Part shown: in pieces, positions 37,450 through 45,488 of the stretch | Layout of the letters: each line of letters starts with the position of its first letter | Position numbering within the stretch: position 1 is the stretch's first letter | NCBI RefSeq assembly: GCF_038396765.1 | Contig: NZ_CP150096.1 | Coordinates: 2,525,001 to 2,589,000, forward strand | DNA: 64,000 nucleotides | DNA from: Chitinophaga caseinilytica | GTDB taxonomy: Bacteria; Bacteroidota; Bacteroidia; Chitinophagales; Chitinophagaceae | Direction of reading: 5' to 3' | Made by a program: the position numbers and the translations under genes | Notes under the pieces: model-generated | Told to the model about the DNA's origin: nothing | The model's database searches: none | What the model saw: the letters and a program-made list of their open reading frames with translations, nothing else

Positions 37450-38155
37450 CGAGCCCCTCGCCCGCGAACTGGTCAGGGAATACCTGCGCGATTTCCCGCA
37501 GGTGGAAATAGTGGCCGAATGCAACGACGGTTTCGAAGGGCTCAAAGCCATCCAGCAACATCAGCCCGACCTCCTTTTCCTCGACATACAAATGCCCAAG
37601 ATCAACGGTTTCGAAATGCTGGAACTGGTAGACAAGCTGCCACAGGTCATCTTCACCACCGCTTTCGAAGAATACGCCCTCCGCGCTTTCGAAGTGAGCG
37701 CGGTGGATTATTTGTTGAAACCGTTCTCCAAAGACCGCTTCGCCAAAGCCTTGCAGAAAATGCTGGAACGCAGCAGCGGCATCAATCCCGAGCTGCTCGA
37801 CAATGCCGCCCGCGAAATGCCCATGCAGCAAAACCGCGTGGTGGTGAAGATCAACGGAAAGATCAAGATCATCCCCGTCCAGGATATCCATTATCTCGAA
37901 GGGGCAGATGATTACGTGAAGATCATCACGGCGGAAGGGGCTTTCCTCAAGAATAAAACCATGACCTTTTTCGAAAAAATGCTTGATCCGCAGCAATTCA
38001 TCCGCGTGCACCGTTCCTATATCCTGAACGTTACGCAGATCACGCGCATCGATCCCTACGAAAAGGAAAGCTATCTCGCCATTTTGCGCGACGGCAGTAA
38101 AGTGATGGTAAGTAAAACGGGTTATCCGAAATTGAAGGAAGTATTGGGTTTGTAG
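37424..38155 (+). CDS. LytTR family response regulator
   Basis: A 243-residue regulator with a receiver domain (1-120, phospho-accepting Asp54 in DLLFLDIQMP, Lys in YLLKPFSKDR). The LytTR DNA-binding domain occupies about 140-243 (VVVKINGKIKIIPVQDIHYLEG...FIRVHRSYILNV). It starts inside the end of the kinase gene (26-bp overlap), a strong sign of co-translation with its cognate sensor. It converges on a thioesterase gene with 4 bp between stops. Confidence 0.93.
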   Translation: MIKTILIDDEPLARELVREYLRDFPQVEIVAECNDGFEGLKAIQQHQPDLLFLDIQMPKINGFEMLELVDKLPQVIFTTAFEEYALRAFEVSAVDYLLKPFSKDRFAKALQKMLERSSGINPELLDNAAREMPMQQNRVVVKINGKIKIIPVQDIHYLEGADDYVKIITAEGAFLKNKTMTFFEKMLDPQQFIRVHRSYILNVTQITRIDPYEKESYLAILRDGSKVMVSKTGYPKLKEVLGL

Positions 38156-38159
38156 CGTT

Positions 38160-38567
38160 TCAACTTTTCATATTCGAATCGAGAGACTGGAACAGCCGTT
38201 CCAGTTTTTCTTTTTTCAGGATCTTCTGACCCGTTTTTCCTTTGGCGACGAGCCTTCCGTTACAATGCGCTTCGAAACCGCAGATGATTTCATTTCCGGC
38301 GACGCTTTCGGCGACGGCGGTGAAATCCACGGTGGAACCTTCGGTGGCGGGACTGATATGTTCAACGGAAATCATGGTGCCGATGCCTTCTTCTTCGGTG
38401 GATTTGACATCGAGCACGAAGAGGCGGCAACACCATTCGGCATCGCGCGCGAGGGCGAAGGTGGCGTAAACGGGGTGAACGGAACCGCTGTCGAACGCAG
38501 CGCAATCTTCCGGGCGAACGTGGCGGCTGAAGCGGCGCTGCTCGCCGGGCTGAATGGGAATGGCCAT
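38160..38567 (-). CDS. Thioesterase, FlK-like hotdog family
   Basis: A 135-residue single-domain hotdog-fold protein. HPVYATFALARDAEWCC, ISVEHISPATEGSTV and CGFEAHCNGRLVAKG follow the pattern of the fluoroacetyl-CoA thioesterase-like (FlK) family. The start ATG at 38567 gives a family-sized protein, while the open frame upstream runs antisense into the next gene and is not coding. It lies 17 bp downstream of the Nramp gene on the same strand. The substrate is unknown, probably an acyl-CoA. Confidence 0.8.
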   Translation of the reverse strand: MAIPIQPGEQRRFSRHVRPEDCAAFDSGSVHPVYATFALARDAEWCCRLFVLDVKSTEEEGIGTMISVEHISPATEGSTVDFTAVAESVAGNEIICGFEAHCNGRLVAKGKTGQKILKKEKLERLFQSLDSNMKS

Positions 38568-38584
38568 TCCTGAAAGTACGAAAA

Positions 38585-40465
38585 TTATTGCACGACCAGC
38601 ACGGGGATGTGGACCTTGTGGCGGACGTAATTCACGGTTTCGCCATAGAGCCAGTCTTTCAGCCCGGAGTGGCCGTGGCCGCCGAGGATGAGCAGGTCTG
38701 CATTTTCCGCTTTCACGATCCGTGCGATTTCCTTGGCGCGGTGGCGGTAGCCCAATTGGCCGGTGGCTTTTACGCCGCGTTGGGCGAGGAGGCGGATGTA
38801 GGTGTCTAGCTGTTCCTGGTCTTTTTGCGTTTCGAAATCGTGTGCGTCTTTTCCGAAATAGCGGGCAGACGCGCTTTCCACGATATGGATGAGCACGTAA
38901 TGGGTGCCCGGGTTCCCTTGTGCGAGGGCGTTGGCGATCACGCGCTCGTCTTGCTGCGAAAAGTCGAGCGCCATGGCGATGCGGCCGTAGACGGGCTTTT
39001 CGAGATCGCCGAGGGAAACGTTGGCCGGGTGCATCTGCGCCGAGCGCATTTTCCGGTAACGGCTGAGCCAGGGGTAGATCACGGTGATGACCAGCAGGGC
39101 GATGAAACCGAGGATCACCGTGAGGATGAGCCCGTCTACCCACCAGGGGTTATCGGCCGTGAAGAGTGCTTCCGCTTCGTTGTAAACCATCCGGATATTA
39201 AGATACACCAAAACGCTGGAAATGAGCCAGGCCGCGGCTTTCACATACGGTTTGATGGCGAAGATGCCCATCGTTTGCTTATCGCTCACGAAATGGATGA
39301 GCGGGATGATGGCGAATCCGAGCTGCAGGCTCAGCAACACCTGGCTGAACACGAGCAGCTCCCCGATCTTTTCTTCCCCCGCCACCAGGATCACGATCAA
39401 TGCAGGGATAATGGCCACCAGCCGCGTGATCAGCCGGCGCAGCCAGGGGTTGATGCGCAGCCGCAGATAGCCTTCCATGACGATCTGCCCGGCGAGGGTT
39501 CCCGTAACGGTAGAGCTTTGGCCGGCCGCAATGAGCGCCACGGCAAAGAGGATAGGTGCGAGCTTGCTGCCCAGCAAGGGTTCCAGCATTCGGTGGGCCT
39601 CATGGAGGTCTGCGATGCCGGTATGGCCGGCTTTATAAAATACGGTGGCGGCGAGGATGAGGATGGCGGCGTTCACGAAAAACGCGAGGTTCAGCGCAAT
39701 GGCCGTATCCGCGAAATTGATGCGCAACGCCCTGCGGATGCCGCTGTCCGTTTTGCTGATCTTACGCGTTTGCACGAGCGCGGAATGCAAATACAGGTTA
39801 TGGGGCATCACCGTGGCGCCGATGATCCCGATGGCGATGTAGAGCGCCGTTTCATCCGGCAGCGCCGGCACGAAGCCTTTTACCACTTCGCCCATGGGCG
39901 GCTCCGCGATGAGCAGCTGTACGAGGAACGACGTTCCCACAATAGCCACCAGCGCAATGATGAACGCTTCCATCTTCCGGATGCCGTACCGCTGCAGGAT
40001 GAGCAGCAAAAACGTATCGAGCACGGTAAGGCTAACGCCCCACATGAGCGGAAGCCCCGTCAGCAGCTGGATACCGATCGCCATGCCCAGCACTTCGGCC
40101 AGGTCGGTAGCGGCAATGGCAATTTCGGCGAGGATATATAAAATGAAGTTGACCGGCGCGGGATAGGTTTCCCGGTTGGCCTGCGCGAGGTCGCGCCCGC
40201 GAACGATGCCCAGGCGCGCACTGAGGCTTTGCAGGAGCAGGGCCATGATATTGCTCATCAGCAGTACCCAAAGCAAAGTATAGCCGTAGCGGCTGCCGCC
40301 TGCGAGGTCGGTAGCCCAGTTCCCCGGGTCCATGTACCCCACGGAAACGAGGTAGGCCGGGCCGAAGAAGGCGAGTATCCTTCGCCATTTGGAACGATGG
40401 GGCCGGGTGGTGTCTATACTCTGGTGAACTTCGCTGAGTGAGGCGCTGGATTCCTGCGTACGCAT
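38585..40465 (-). CDS. mntH: Nramp family divalent metal transporter fused to a universal stress protein domain
   Basis: A 626-residue protein. Residues 1-460 form an eleven-helix Nramp/MntH transporter with the metal-site motifs DPGNWATDLAGG (helix 1) and MPHNLYLHSAL (helix 6), which select Mn2+/Fe2+ in known members. Residues about 480-626 are a cytoplasmic UspA domain with a nucleotide-binding signature near GGHGHSGLKDWLYG and the end IPVLVVQ. The fusion is present in other Bacteroidota. A DtxR-type regulator gene lies 9 bp upstream on the same strand, so the two form an operon controlled from the palindrome at 41148. Confidence 0.93.
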   Translation of the reverse strand: MRTQESSASLSEVHQSIDTTRPHRSKWRRILAFFGPAYLVSVGYMDPGNWATDLAGGSRYGYTLLWVLLMSNIMALLLQSLSARLGIVRGRDLAQANRETYPAPVNFILYILAEIAIAATDLAEVLGMAIGIQLLTGLPLMWGVSLTVLDTFLLLILQRYGIRKMEAFIIALVAIVGTSFLVQLLIAEPPMGEVVKGFVPALPDETALYIAIGIIGATVMPHNLYLHSALVQTRKISKTDSGIRRALRINFADTAIALNLAFFVNAAILILAATVFYKAGHTGIADLHEAHRMLEPLLGSKLAPILFAVALIAAGQSSTVTGTLAGQIVMEGYLRLRINPWLRRLITRLVAIIPALIVILVAGEEKIGELLVFSQVLLSLQLGFAIIPLIHFVSDKQTMGIFAIKPYVKAAAWLISSVLVYLNIRMVYNEAEALFTADNPWWVDGLILTVILGFIALLVITVIYPWLSRYRKMRSAQMHPANVSLGDLEKPVYGRIAMALDFSQQDERVIANALAQGNPGTHYVLIHIVESASARYFGKDAHDFETQKDQEQLDTYIRLLAQRGVKATGQLGYRHRAKEIARIVKAENADLLILGGHGHSGLKDWLYGETVNYVRHKVHIPVLVVQ

Positions 40466-40474
40466 GCTGCCGGT

Positions 40475-41134
40475 TTACAATGATTTGACCATGATGTTCT
40501 TCGATACCTGTTCGCTGAGTGTAAAGGCAGACTGATTGCGGATCTTGACCTCCACGGAGTTGTCGAATTCGTATCTTTCTATAATATCGAGCTGGGTGCC
40601 GAGCCGGATGCCCTTGGCGTTGAGGAATTCCAGCAGGGCAGACGATTGGTCAGACACGCCGGCCACTTCGAGCCGCCGCGCCGTGGCTTTGTCCAGCGAA
40701 ATGAGGGGCTGGCTTTTGGAGATCCGGCCCTGCGCGTCGGGGATGGGGTCGCCATGCGGGTCGGTAGTGGGGTTGCCCAAAAACTCGCTCAGCCGCGTGA
40801 TCAGTTTTTCGCTCCGCACATGCTCCAGCTCTTCGGCGATCTCGTGCACCTCGTCCCAACTGAAACTTAACTTTTCTACCAGGAAACATTCCCACAAACG
40901 GTGGCGGCGAACGATCTGCAACGCAAGCTTACGGCCTTCGGCGGTGAGGCTGATGCCCTGGTACTTCTCATAATCGATCAACTTCTTCTCTTTCAGCTTC
41001 TTCGCCATATCCGTTACCGAAGCCGGCTTGGTGGCCAGGTCGTAAGCGATGGCATTGGTGCTCACCACTTCATCCCCGTCCTGCAGCTTGTAAATGCTTT
41101 TGATATAGTTCTCTTCCGCGACCGTCAAGTTCAT
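40475..41134 (-). CDS. DtxR/MntR family metal-dependent transcriptional regulator
   Basis: A 219-residue repressor with a winged helix-turn-helix (about 1-65, TVAEENYIKSIYKLQ...ATKPASVTDMAKKLKEK) and a metal-binding dimerisation domain (about 66-140, with WECFLVEKLSFSWDEVHEIAEELEH and its Cys/Glu/His ligands). A C-terminal FeoA/SH3-like domain occupies about 150-219. Homologues sense Mn2+ or Fe2+. It precedes the Nramp gene by 9 bp and faces a perfect palindrome 13 bp upstream of its ATG, consistent with autoregulation. Confidence 0.93.
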   Translation of the reverse strand: MNLTVAEENYIKSIYKLQDGDEVVSTNAIAYDLATKPASVTDMAKKLKEKKLIDYEKYQGISLTAEGRKLALQIVRRHRLWECFLVEKLSFSWDEVHEIAEELEHVRSEKLITRLSEFLGNPTTDPHGDPIPDAQGRISKSQPLISLDKATARRLEVAGVSDQSSALLEFLNAKGIRLGTQLDIIERYEFDNSVEVKIRNQSAFTLSEQVSKNIMVKSL

Positions 41135-41147
41135 ATGCTCTAAAATA

Positions 41148-41169
41148 TTATTTAGACAAATCTAAATAA
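41148..41169. promoter_or_regulatory. Palindromic operator for the DtxR/MntR-type regulator
   Basis: A perfect inverted repeat with 9-bp arms TTATTTAGA / TCTAAATAA and a 4-bp centre CAAA. The core TTTAGA-N4-TCTAAA resembles MntR/DtxR-class operators. It is 13 bp upstream of the regulator ATG (41134) and 75 bp upstream of the lipoprotein start at 41245, so it could control both directions. Confidence 0.7.
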
Positions 41170-41244
41170 ATTATTCCGAAAGGAAAAGAACTGGGAGAAA
41201 TTTGGAATTATGACTACCTTTTCGCCGAATTACGACAAATCACT

Positions 41245-42158
41245 ATGCGGAGCATTCTTTTCCTGTTTCTGGCGATCGGCGTACTGGCCGGCTGCAAATC
41301 CCGTAAAAAGACTATCAGCGAAGACGATCGCGAGCTTACGTTCGCGGACTATTCCAACAAGTTCCCCCTGCGGAGGCGCTGCGCTGGAATGCAGATTCGT
41401 TGAAACGGAAGCGGACAGACAGCCTGGCGTTCAAGTCCCGTTACCTGAAACAGTTCCTCCCCGACACCCTCAGCAAAGGCGTTTTCGGTGCTGCCGAAAA
41501 ACCCAGGTTCTGGCCGGTAGGGCAGGTAACGCTTACCGAAGACCTCCGCCTTTTCGTAGTGGAAGGCGCCGCCAAATCGGGCGCCGCGGCCTGGATGTGC
41601 TTTTACGATAAGAACGGCACTTTCCTCAAAAGGCACCTCGCCGCGCAATATGCGGCCGGCGGGAATAAGAAGACGGGTTTTTCCATCGATAAGAAGGGCA
41701 ATATCCGCATCACCACCGAAACCGGCGCGGCCATCGCGCGGGAAGACGTGTTCGCCGCCAACCCCGACGGCAGCCTGGCGCTCATTCTCACGAATTCCAA
41801 CGAGCCCGCGGTAACAGGGCTTTTTAATCCTATAGACACCCTTCCCCGCAAACACAAGCTCTCCGGCAACTATACCGCGGGAGAAGGCAACATCGTTTCC
41901 ATCCGTGACGGGGAAACGGCGAAGGAATTCCTTTTCTTTATTCACTTCACGCGCGACAAAGGCGCCTGCACCGGCGAGATCGACGGCACCGGCCGTTTTA
42001 CCACCGCCACCACGGGGCAATGGCGCGACAAGCAGTCCGGCTGCATCGTGGATTTCAAGTTCAGCGGCAGCAAGGTAACGATCAATGAAACGGGCTGTGG
42101 CGCCTATCGTGGCATCAAATGCGCGTTCGAAGGCACTTTCACGAAAAAACGCAAGTAG
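41245..42158 (+). pseudogene. Lipoprotein of unknown function, interrupted by a frameshift
   Basis: The first frame (ATG 41245) encodes a clear lipoprotein signal, MRSILFLFLAIGVLAGC, then KSRKKTISEDDRELTFADYSNKF. At the C5 tract 41364-41368 the frame stops making sense and ends 33 bp later. The next frame then continues with PAEALRWNADSLKRKR and stays open to 42158. Adding one C joins them into a protein of about 304 residues. The C-terminal half (GNYTAGEGNIVSI...KQSGCIVDFKFSGSKVTI) is a small beta-rich domain I cannot name. The break may be a real mutation, phase variation or a sequencing error. Confidence 0.7.
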
Positions 42159-42163
42159 GGAAA

Positions 42164-42811
42164 TTAATCGAGGTTGCGCTGCACCGTGTCCAGGAAGGTG
42201 ACGCGGCTCACGAACCTTGCGCCCAGGGAGGCGAGGTGATGGGTATGTACCTGGCAGTCGATAATGGCGAGCCGGGTGGCATGGTCTTGCACGAAAGTGA
42301 TGAACGCAGCCTTGGAAGCGTTGCTCACGGCGGCGAACATGCTTTCGCCGAAGAAGCAGCGGCCGATCTTCACACCATATAATCCACCCACGAGCGCATC
42401 ATTCTGCCAGCATTCCACGCTCATGGCGTAGCCCTGTTTGTGGAGGGAAGTATAGGCGCGGAGCATATCCCGCGTGATCCAGGTGCCGTCTTGCCCTTCG
42501 CGGGGAGCGGTGCGGCAGCGGTCTACCACGGTTTCGAAGCATTCGTTATAGCTGATCCGGAAGGTCCCTTTTTTGAGGACCTGCTTCATGCTGTGGGAAA
42601 TGTTCAGTTCTGAAGGATAGAGTACGAACCGGGGATCGGGGCTCCACCAGAGGATGGGCTTACGGTTGTACCAGGGAAAAATACCGGAACGGTAGGCCAG
42701 CAGGAGCCGCTCCGGGCTAAGGTCTCCACCGATGGCGAGCAGTCCGTCGGGTTCCGACATAGACACCGGCGGGAAATACAGTTCGTTTTCGGGGAGATGG
42801 AAAAGGGGCAT
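42164..42811 (-). CDS. aat: Leucyl/phenylalanyl-tRNA--protein transferase
   Basis: A 215-residue enzyme that attaches Leu or Phe from tRNA to the N-terminal Arg/Lys of proteins and so marks them for ClpS-ClpAP. Family motifs are seen throughout: FPPVSMSEPDGLLAIGGDLS, YRSGIFPWYN, ILWWSPDPRFVL, GYAMSVECWQNDALVGGLYG and FFGESMFAAVSNASKAAF. Its ATG follows the clpS stop directly (TAAATG), so translation is coupled. The product and the neighbour are the two halves of one degradation pathway. Confidence 0.96.
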   Translation of the reverse strand: MPLFHLPENELYFPPVSMSEPDGLLAIGGDLSPERLLLAYRSGIFPWYNRKPILWWSPDPRFVLYPSELNISHSMKQVLKKGTFRISYNECFETVVDRCRTAPREGQDGTWITRDMLRAYTSLHKQGYAMSVECWQNDALVGGLYGVKIGRCFFGESMFAAVSNASKAAFITFVQDHATRLAIIDCQVHTHHLASLGARFVSRVTFLDTVQRNLD

Positions 42812-43117
42812 TTATGAAGCAACTGTTTCTTCGATGGTGGCGCTGATGCCGCGGTCGAGCAGGGCTTCGAGCATGGGCTTCAGGTCGGTCAATGAACCGT
42901 TTTTAACAGCGTATTTGCCGTTGAAGTGAATGATGAGCGCGCATTGTTCGGCCTGTTCTTCGGTATGGCCGCACACTTCCATCAAAGACTGGATCACCCA
43001 GTCGAAAGTGTTCACTTCATCGTTCCATACTATCAGGCTAAATGGGAATTGTTCCGCCGTTTCCACCAGCACATCCTCCGCTTCCTGAACGGATACGCCT
43101 GTTCCCGTGTAATGCAT
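42812..43117 (-). CDS. clpS: ATP-dependent Clp protease adaptor ClpS
   Basis: A 101-residue N-degron adaptor. The conserved ClpS core is present: FSLIVWNDEVNTFDWVIQSL (binding pocket) and the later HFNGKYAVKNGSLTDLKPM. An N-terminal flexible tail of about 25 residues precedes the core, as in other ClpS proteins. It hands substrates with N-terminal Leu/Phe/Tyr/Trp to the Clp unfoldase. It precedes aat with no intergenic base and has its own promoter element at 43137. Confidence 0.95.
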   Translation of the reverse strand: MHYTGTGVSVQEAEDVLVETAEQFPFSLIVWNDEVNTFDWVIQSLMEVCGHTEEQAEQCALIIHFNGKYAVKNGSLTDLKPMLEALLDRGISATIEETVAS

Positions 43118-43136
43118 GTTCGGTTCTATGTTTCTG

Positions 43137-43144
43137 CAAAGTTA
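43137..43144 (-). promoter_or_regulatory. Bacteroidota -7 promoter element (TAACTTTG) of clpS-aat
   Basis: Perfect TAnnTTTG on the minus strand, 19 bp before the clpS ATG. Confidence 0.5.
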
Positions 43145-43250
43145 CATTTTTTTGCGATCGTCCGGGAGTTTACGGGAATGGTCGTAAATTAACAGCCATG
43201 AAACTGCGGTTGCGGAGTTTCTGGACTATTTGAACGTAAATGGATTATTG

Positions 43251-45419
43251 ATGAAAGGATTGGTTTTTCTCTTGAATATCAGCTTGCCCCTCAAAGACCC
43301 GGTTCCGATTTTCAGCCTGGTGTTGTTTATCATCCTGCTCGCGCCGATCATCCTGCGCAAATTCCGCATTCCGAGCATCATCGGCCTGATACTGGCGGGC
43401 ATGGCGATAGGGGACCACGGGTTCAGGATCATCGAACAGGGCAGCATCAAGCTGTTCGGGAACGCAGGGCTGTTATATATTATGTTCCTGGCCGGCCTGG
43501 AGCTGGATATGACGGAGTTCCGCAAGAACCGGCACCGCAGTGTCGTGTTCGGGGCTTTTACCTTTTTCATACCGCTTTTGCTGGGCTATGTTTTGTGTAC
43601 CTACGTACTGCATTTTAACCTCATGGCCACGCTGCTCATCTCCAGCATGTTCGCCACCCATACCCTCGTGGCGTACCCGCTGGCCAGCCGGCTGGGCATC
43701 AACAAGAACGAAGCCGTGACCGTGGCCGTAGGCGGCACCATCATCACCGATACGGCCGTACTGCTCATCCTGGCCGTTATCACCGGCGCGCAAACCGGCA
43801 ACCTCGACACCGCTTTCTGGCTGCGGCTGGGCATTTCCTTCACCATATTTTCCGTGGTGGTGATGTGGGGTTTCCCGATGATCGGGCGGTGGTTTTTCAA
43901 GAAGATAAAAGACGACAAGACGTCGCACTTCATATTCGTACTGGCGCTGGTGTTCCTGGCCGCGTTCCTCGCCGAGCTGGCGGGCGTGGAAGGGATCATC
44001 GGGGCGTTCCTGGCGGGGTTGGCGCTCAACCAGCTCATTCCCCACACGTCTCCCCTCATGAACCGCGTCGAGTTCGTGGGCAATGCCATCTTCATTCCCT
44101 TTTTCCTGATTTCGGTAGGGATGATCGTAGACCTGAAAGTATTGCTGAAAGGCCCGGAAGCCCTCATCATCGCGGGCTCGCTGACGGCCATGGCGCTCCT
44201 CAGCAAGTGGTTCGCCGCTTTTTTCACCCAGCTCGTTTTCGGATATACGCCCACCCAGCGCAACGTGATCTTCGGCCTCAGCAGCGCCCACGCCGCCGCC
44301 ACCATCGCGGTAGTGCTGATCGGGTATAATATGGGCATCATCAACGAAAATGTGCTCAACGGCACGGTGGTGCTCATCCTCGTTACGTGCATGGTCAGCT
44401 CCTTCGTGACGGAAAGCGCCGGCCGCAGACTGGCGCTCGTAGAGGCCGACCGCAAGCCCGAGATCACCGGCGGACCGGAACGCTTCCTCATCCCCATCGC
44501 CCAGCCCGAACGCATGGAGCCCCTGCTGGATTTCGCGCTCATGGTCAAACAGCCCGGCAACCCCGCGCCCGTGTACCCCCTCGTGGTGGTGCAGGACGAT
44601 GAAGAGGCCCGCGAAAAAATCCACCTCAGCAACAAAACCATGGAAAAAGCCGTGATCCACGCCGCCGCGTCGGAAAGCAACCTGCAGGTAGTGACGCGCG
44701 TAGATCTCAACGTAACCGACGGCATCTCCCGCGCCGTGAAAGAACTGCTCATCTCCGACGTGATCCTCGCCTGGAGCGAAAAGAACAGCGCCACCGACCG
44801 TATCTTCGGTACCATCTTCGGCTCCACTACCGACAACGTGCTGCAAAGCGTCTGGGAAACCGTCTGGATCTGCGATTTCCATTCGCCCATCAATACCACC
44901 AAAAAGCTTGTCCTCATTTTACCCCGCAACACGGAATACGAACTGGGTTTTTTGCATTACATGGAAAAGATCGTGCTGCTGGCCAAACAGGCCGGGGCGC
45001 GCATCCTGGCGTACTGTGGAAAGGGAACGCAGGGCGCGGTGGAGAAATATATCGCGGAGGCGAAAGTGAGCGTGGAAATCACTTTCCGCACGCTGGAAAA
45101 CCCGGAAGATTTTCTCGTTATCGCCCGCAGCGTATCGGCAGACGATATGATCGTGGTGGTTTCCGCGCGGAGGGGCACCATTTCCTTCCAGCCTTACCTG
45201 GAAGGCATCCCCGCCAAAATGGTCCGCCACTTCCGCGAAAACAACATCATCCTCATCTATCCCGAACAACGCACCGCCGAAAACAGCGAGCCCGGTATGC
45301 AGGACGAAGATATTTCGCTCATGCCCATCCAGGAACAGCTGCGCAACATCCATAAGCTGGGGCGCGCCGTGAAGAAAATCTTCAAAGGCCCCAACGGGAA
45401 AAACGATCCTGAAGCATAA
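43251..45419 (+). CDS. CPA2 family cation:proton antiporter with C-terminal Usp-like domains
   Basis: A 722-residue protein. The first 400 residues form a 12-13-helix Na+/H+ (K+) exchanger of the CPA2/KefB group, with FRIPSIIGLILAGMAIGDHG, ITDTAVLLILAVITGAQTG and LAELAGVEGIIGAFLAGLAL. The C-terminal about 300 residues are cytoplasmic and contain two universal-stress-protein-like folds (MVKQPGNPAPVYPLVVVQDD and KKLVLILPRNTEYELGF), probably regulatory. The ATG at 43251 is preferred over a TTG at 43230. It is divergent from clpS-aat. It likely controls ion balance or pH. Confidence 0.88.
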   Translation: MKGLVFLLNISLPLKDPVPIFSLVLFIILLAPIILRKFRIPSIIGLILAGMAIGDHGFRIIEQGSIKLFGNAGLLYIMFLAGLELDMTEFRKNRHRSVVFGAFTFFIPLLLGYVLCTYVLHFNLMATLLISSMFATHTLVAYPLASRLGINKNEAVTVAVGGTIITDTAVLLILAVITGAQTGNLDTAFWLRLGISFTIFSVVVMWGFPMIGRWFFKKIKDDKTSHFIFVLALVFLAAFLAELAGVEGIIGAFLAGLALNQLIPHTSPLMNRVEFVGNAIFIPFFLISVGMIVDLKVLLKGPEALIIAGSLTAMALLSKWFAAFFTQLVFGYTPTQRNVIFGLSSAHAAATIAVVLIGYNMGIINENVLNGTVVLILVTCMVSSFVTESAGRRLALVEADRKPEITGGPERFLIPIAQPERMEPLLDFALMVKQPGNPAPVYPLVVVQDDEEAREKIHLSNKTMEKAVIHAAASESNLQVVTRVDLNVTDGISRAVKELLISDVILAWSEKNSATDRIFGTIFGSTTDNVLQSVWETVWICDFHSPINTTKKLVLILPRNTEYELGFLHYMEKIVLLAKQAGARILAYCGKGTQGAVEKYIAEAKVSVEITFRTLENPEDFLVIARSVSADDMIVVVSARRGTISFQPYLEGIPAKMVRHFRENNIILIYPEQRTAENSEPGMQDEDISLMPIQEQLRNIHKLGRAVKKIFKGPNGKNDPEA

Positions 45420-45438
45420 GATTCAAATGATAAAAACG

Positions 45439-45469
45439 GAAAGGCCGTCTCATTGCGAGACGGCCTTTC
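45439..45469. terminator. Bidirectional terminator, copy 1 of a duplicated hairpin
   Basis: Perfect 13-bp stem GAAAGGCCGTCTC / GAGACGGCCTTTC with loop ATTGC. It separates the antiporter and the convergent first metallopeptidase. The same sequence recurs at 48789-48819. Confidence 0.85.
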
Positions 45470-45488
45470 ATTTTGGGCCGGATTACGT

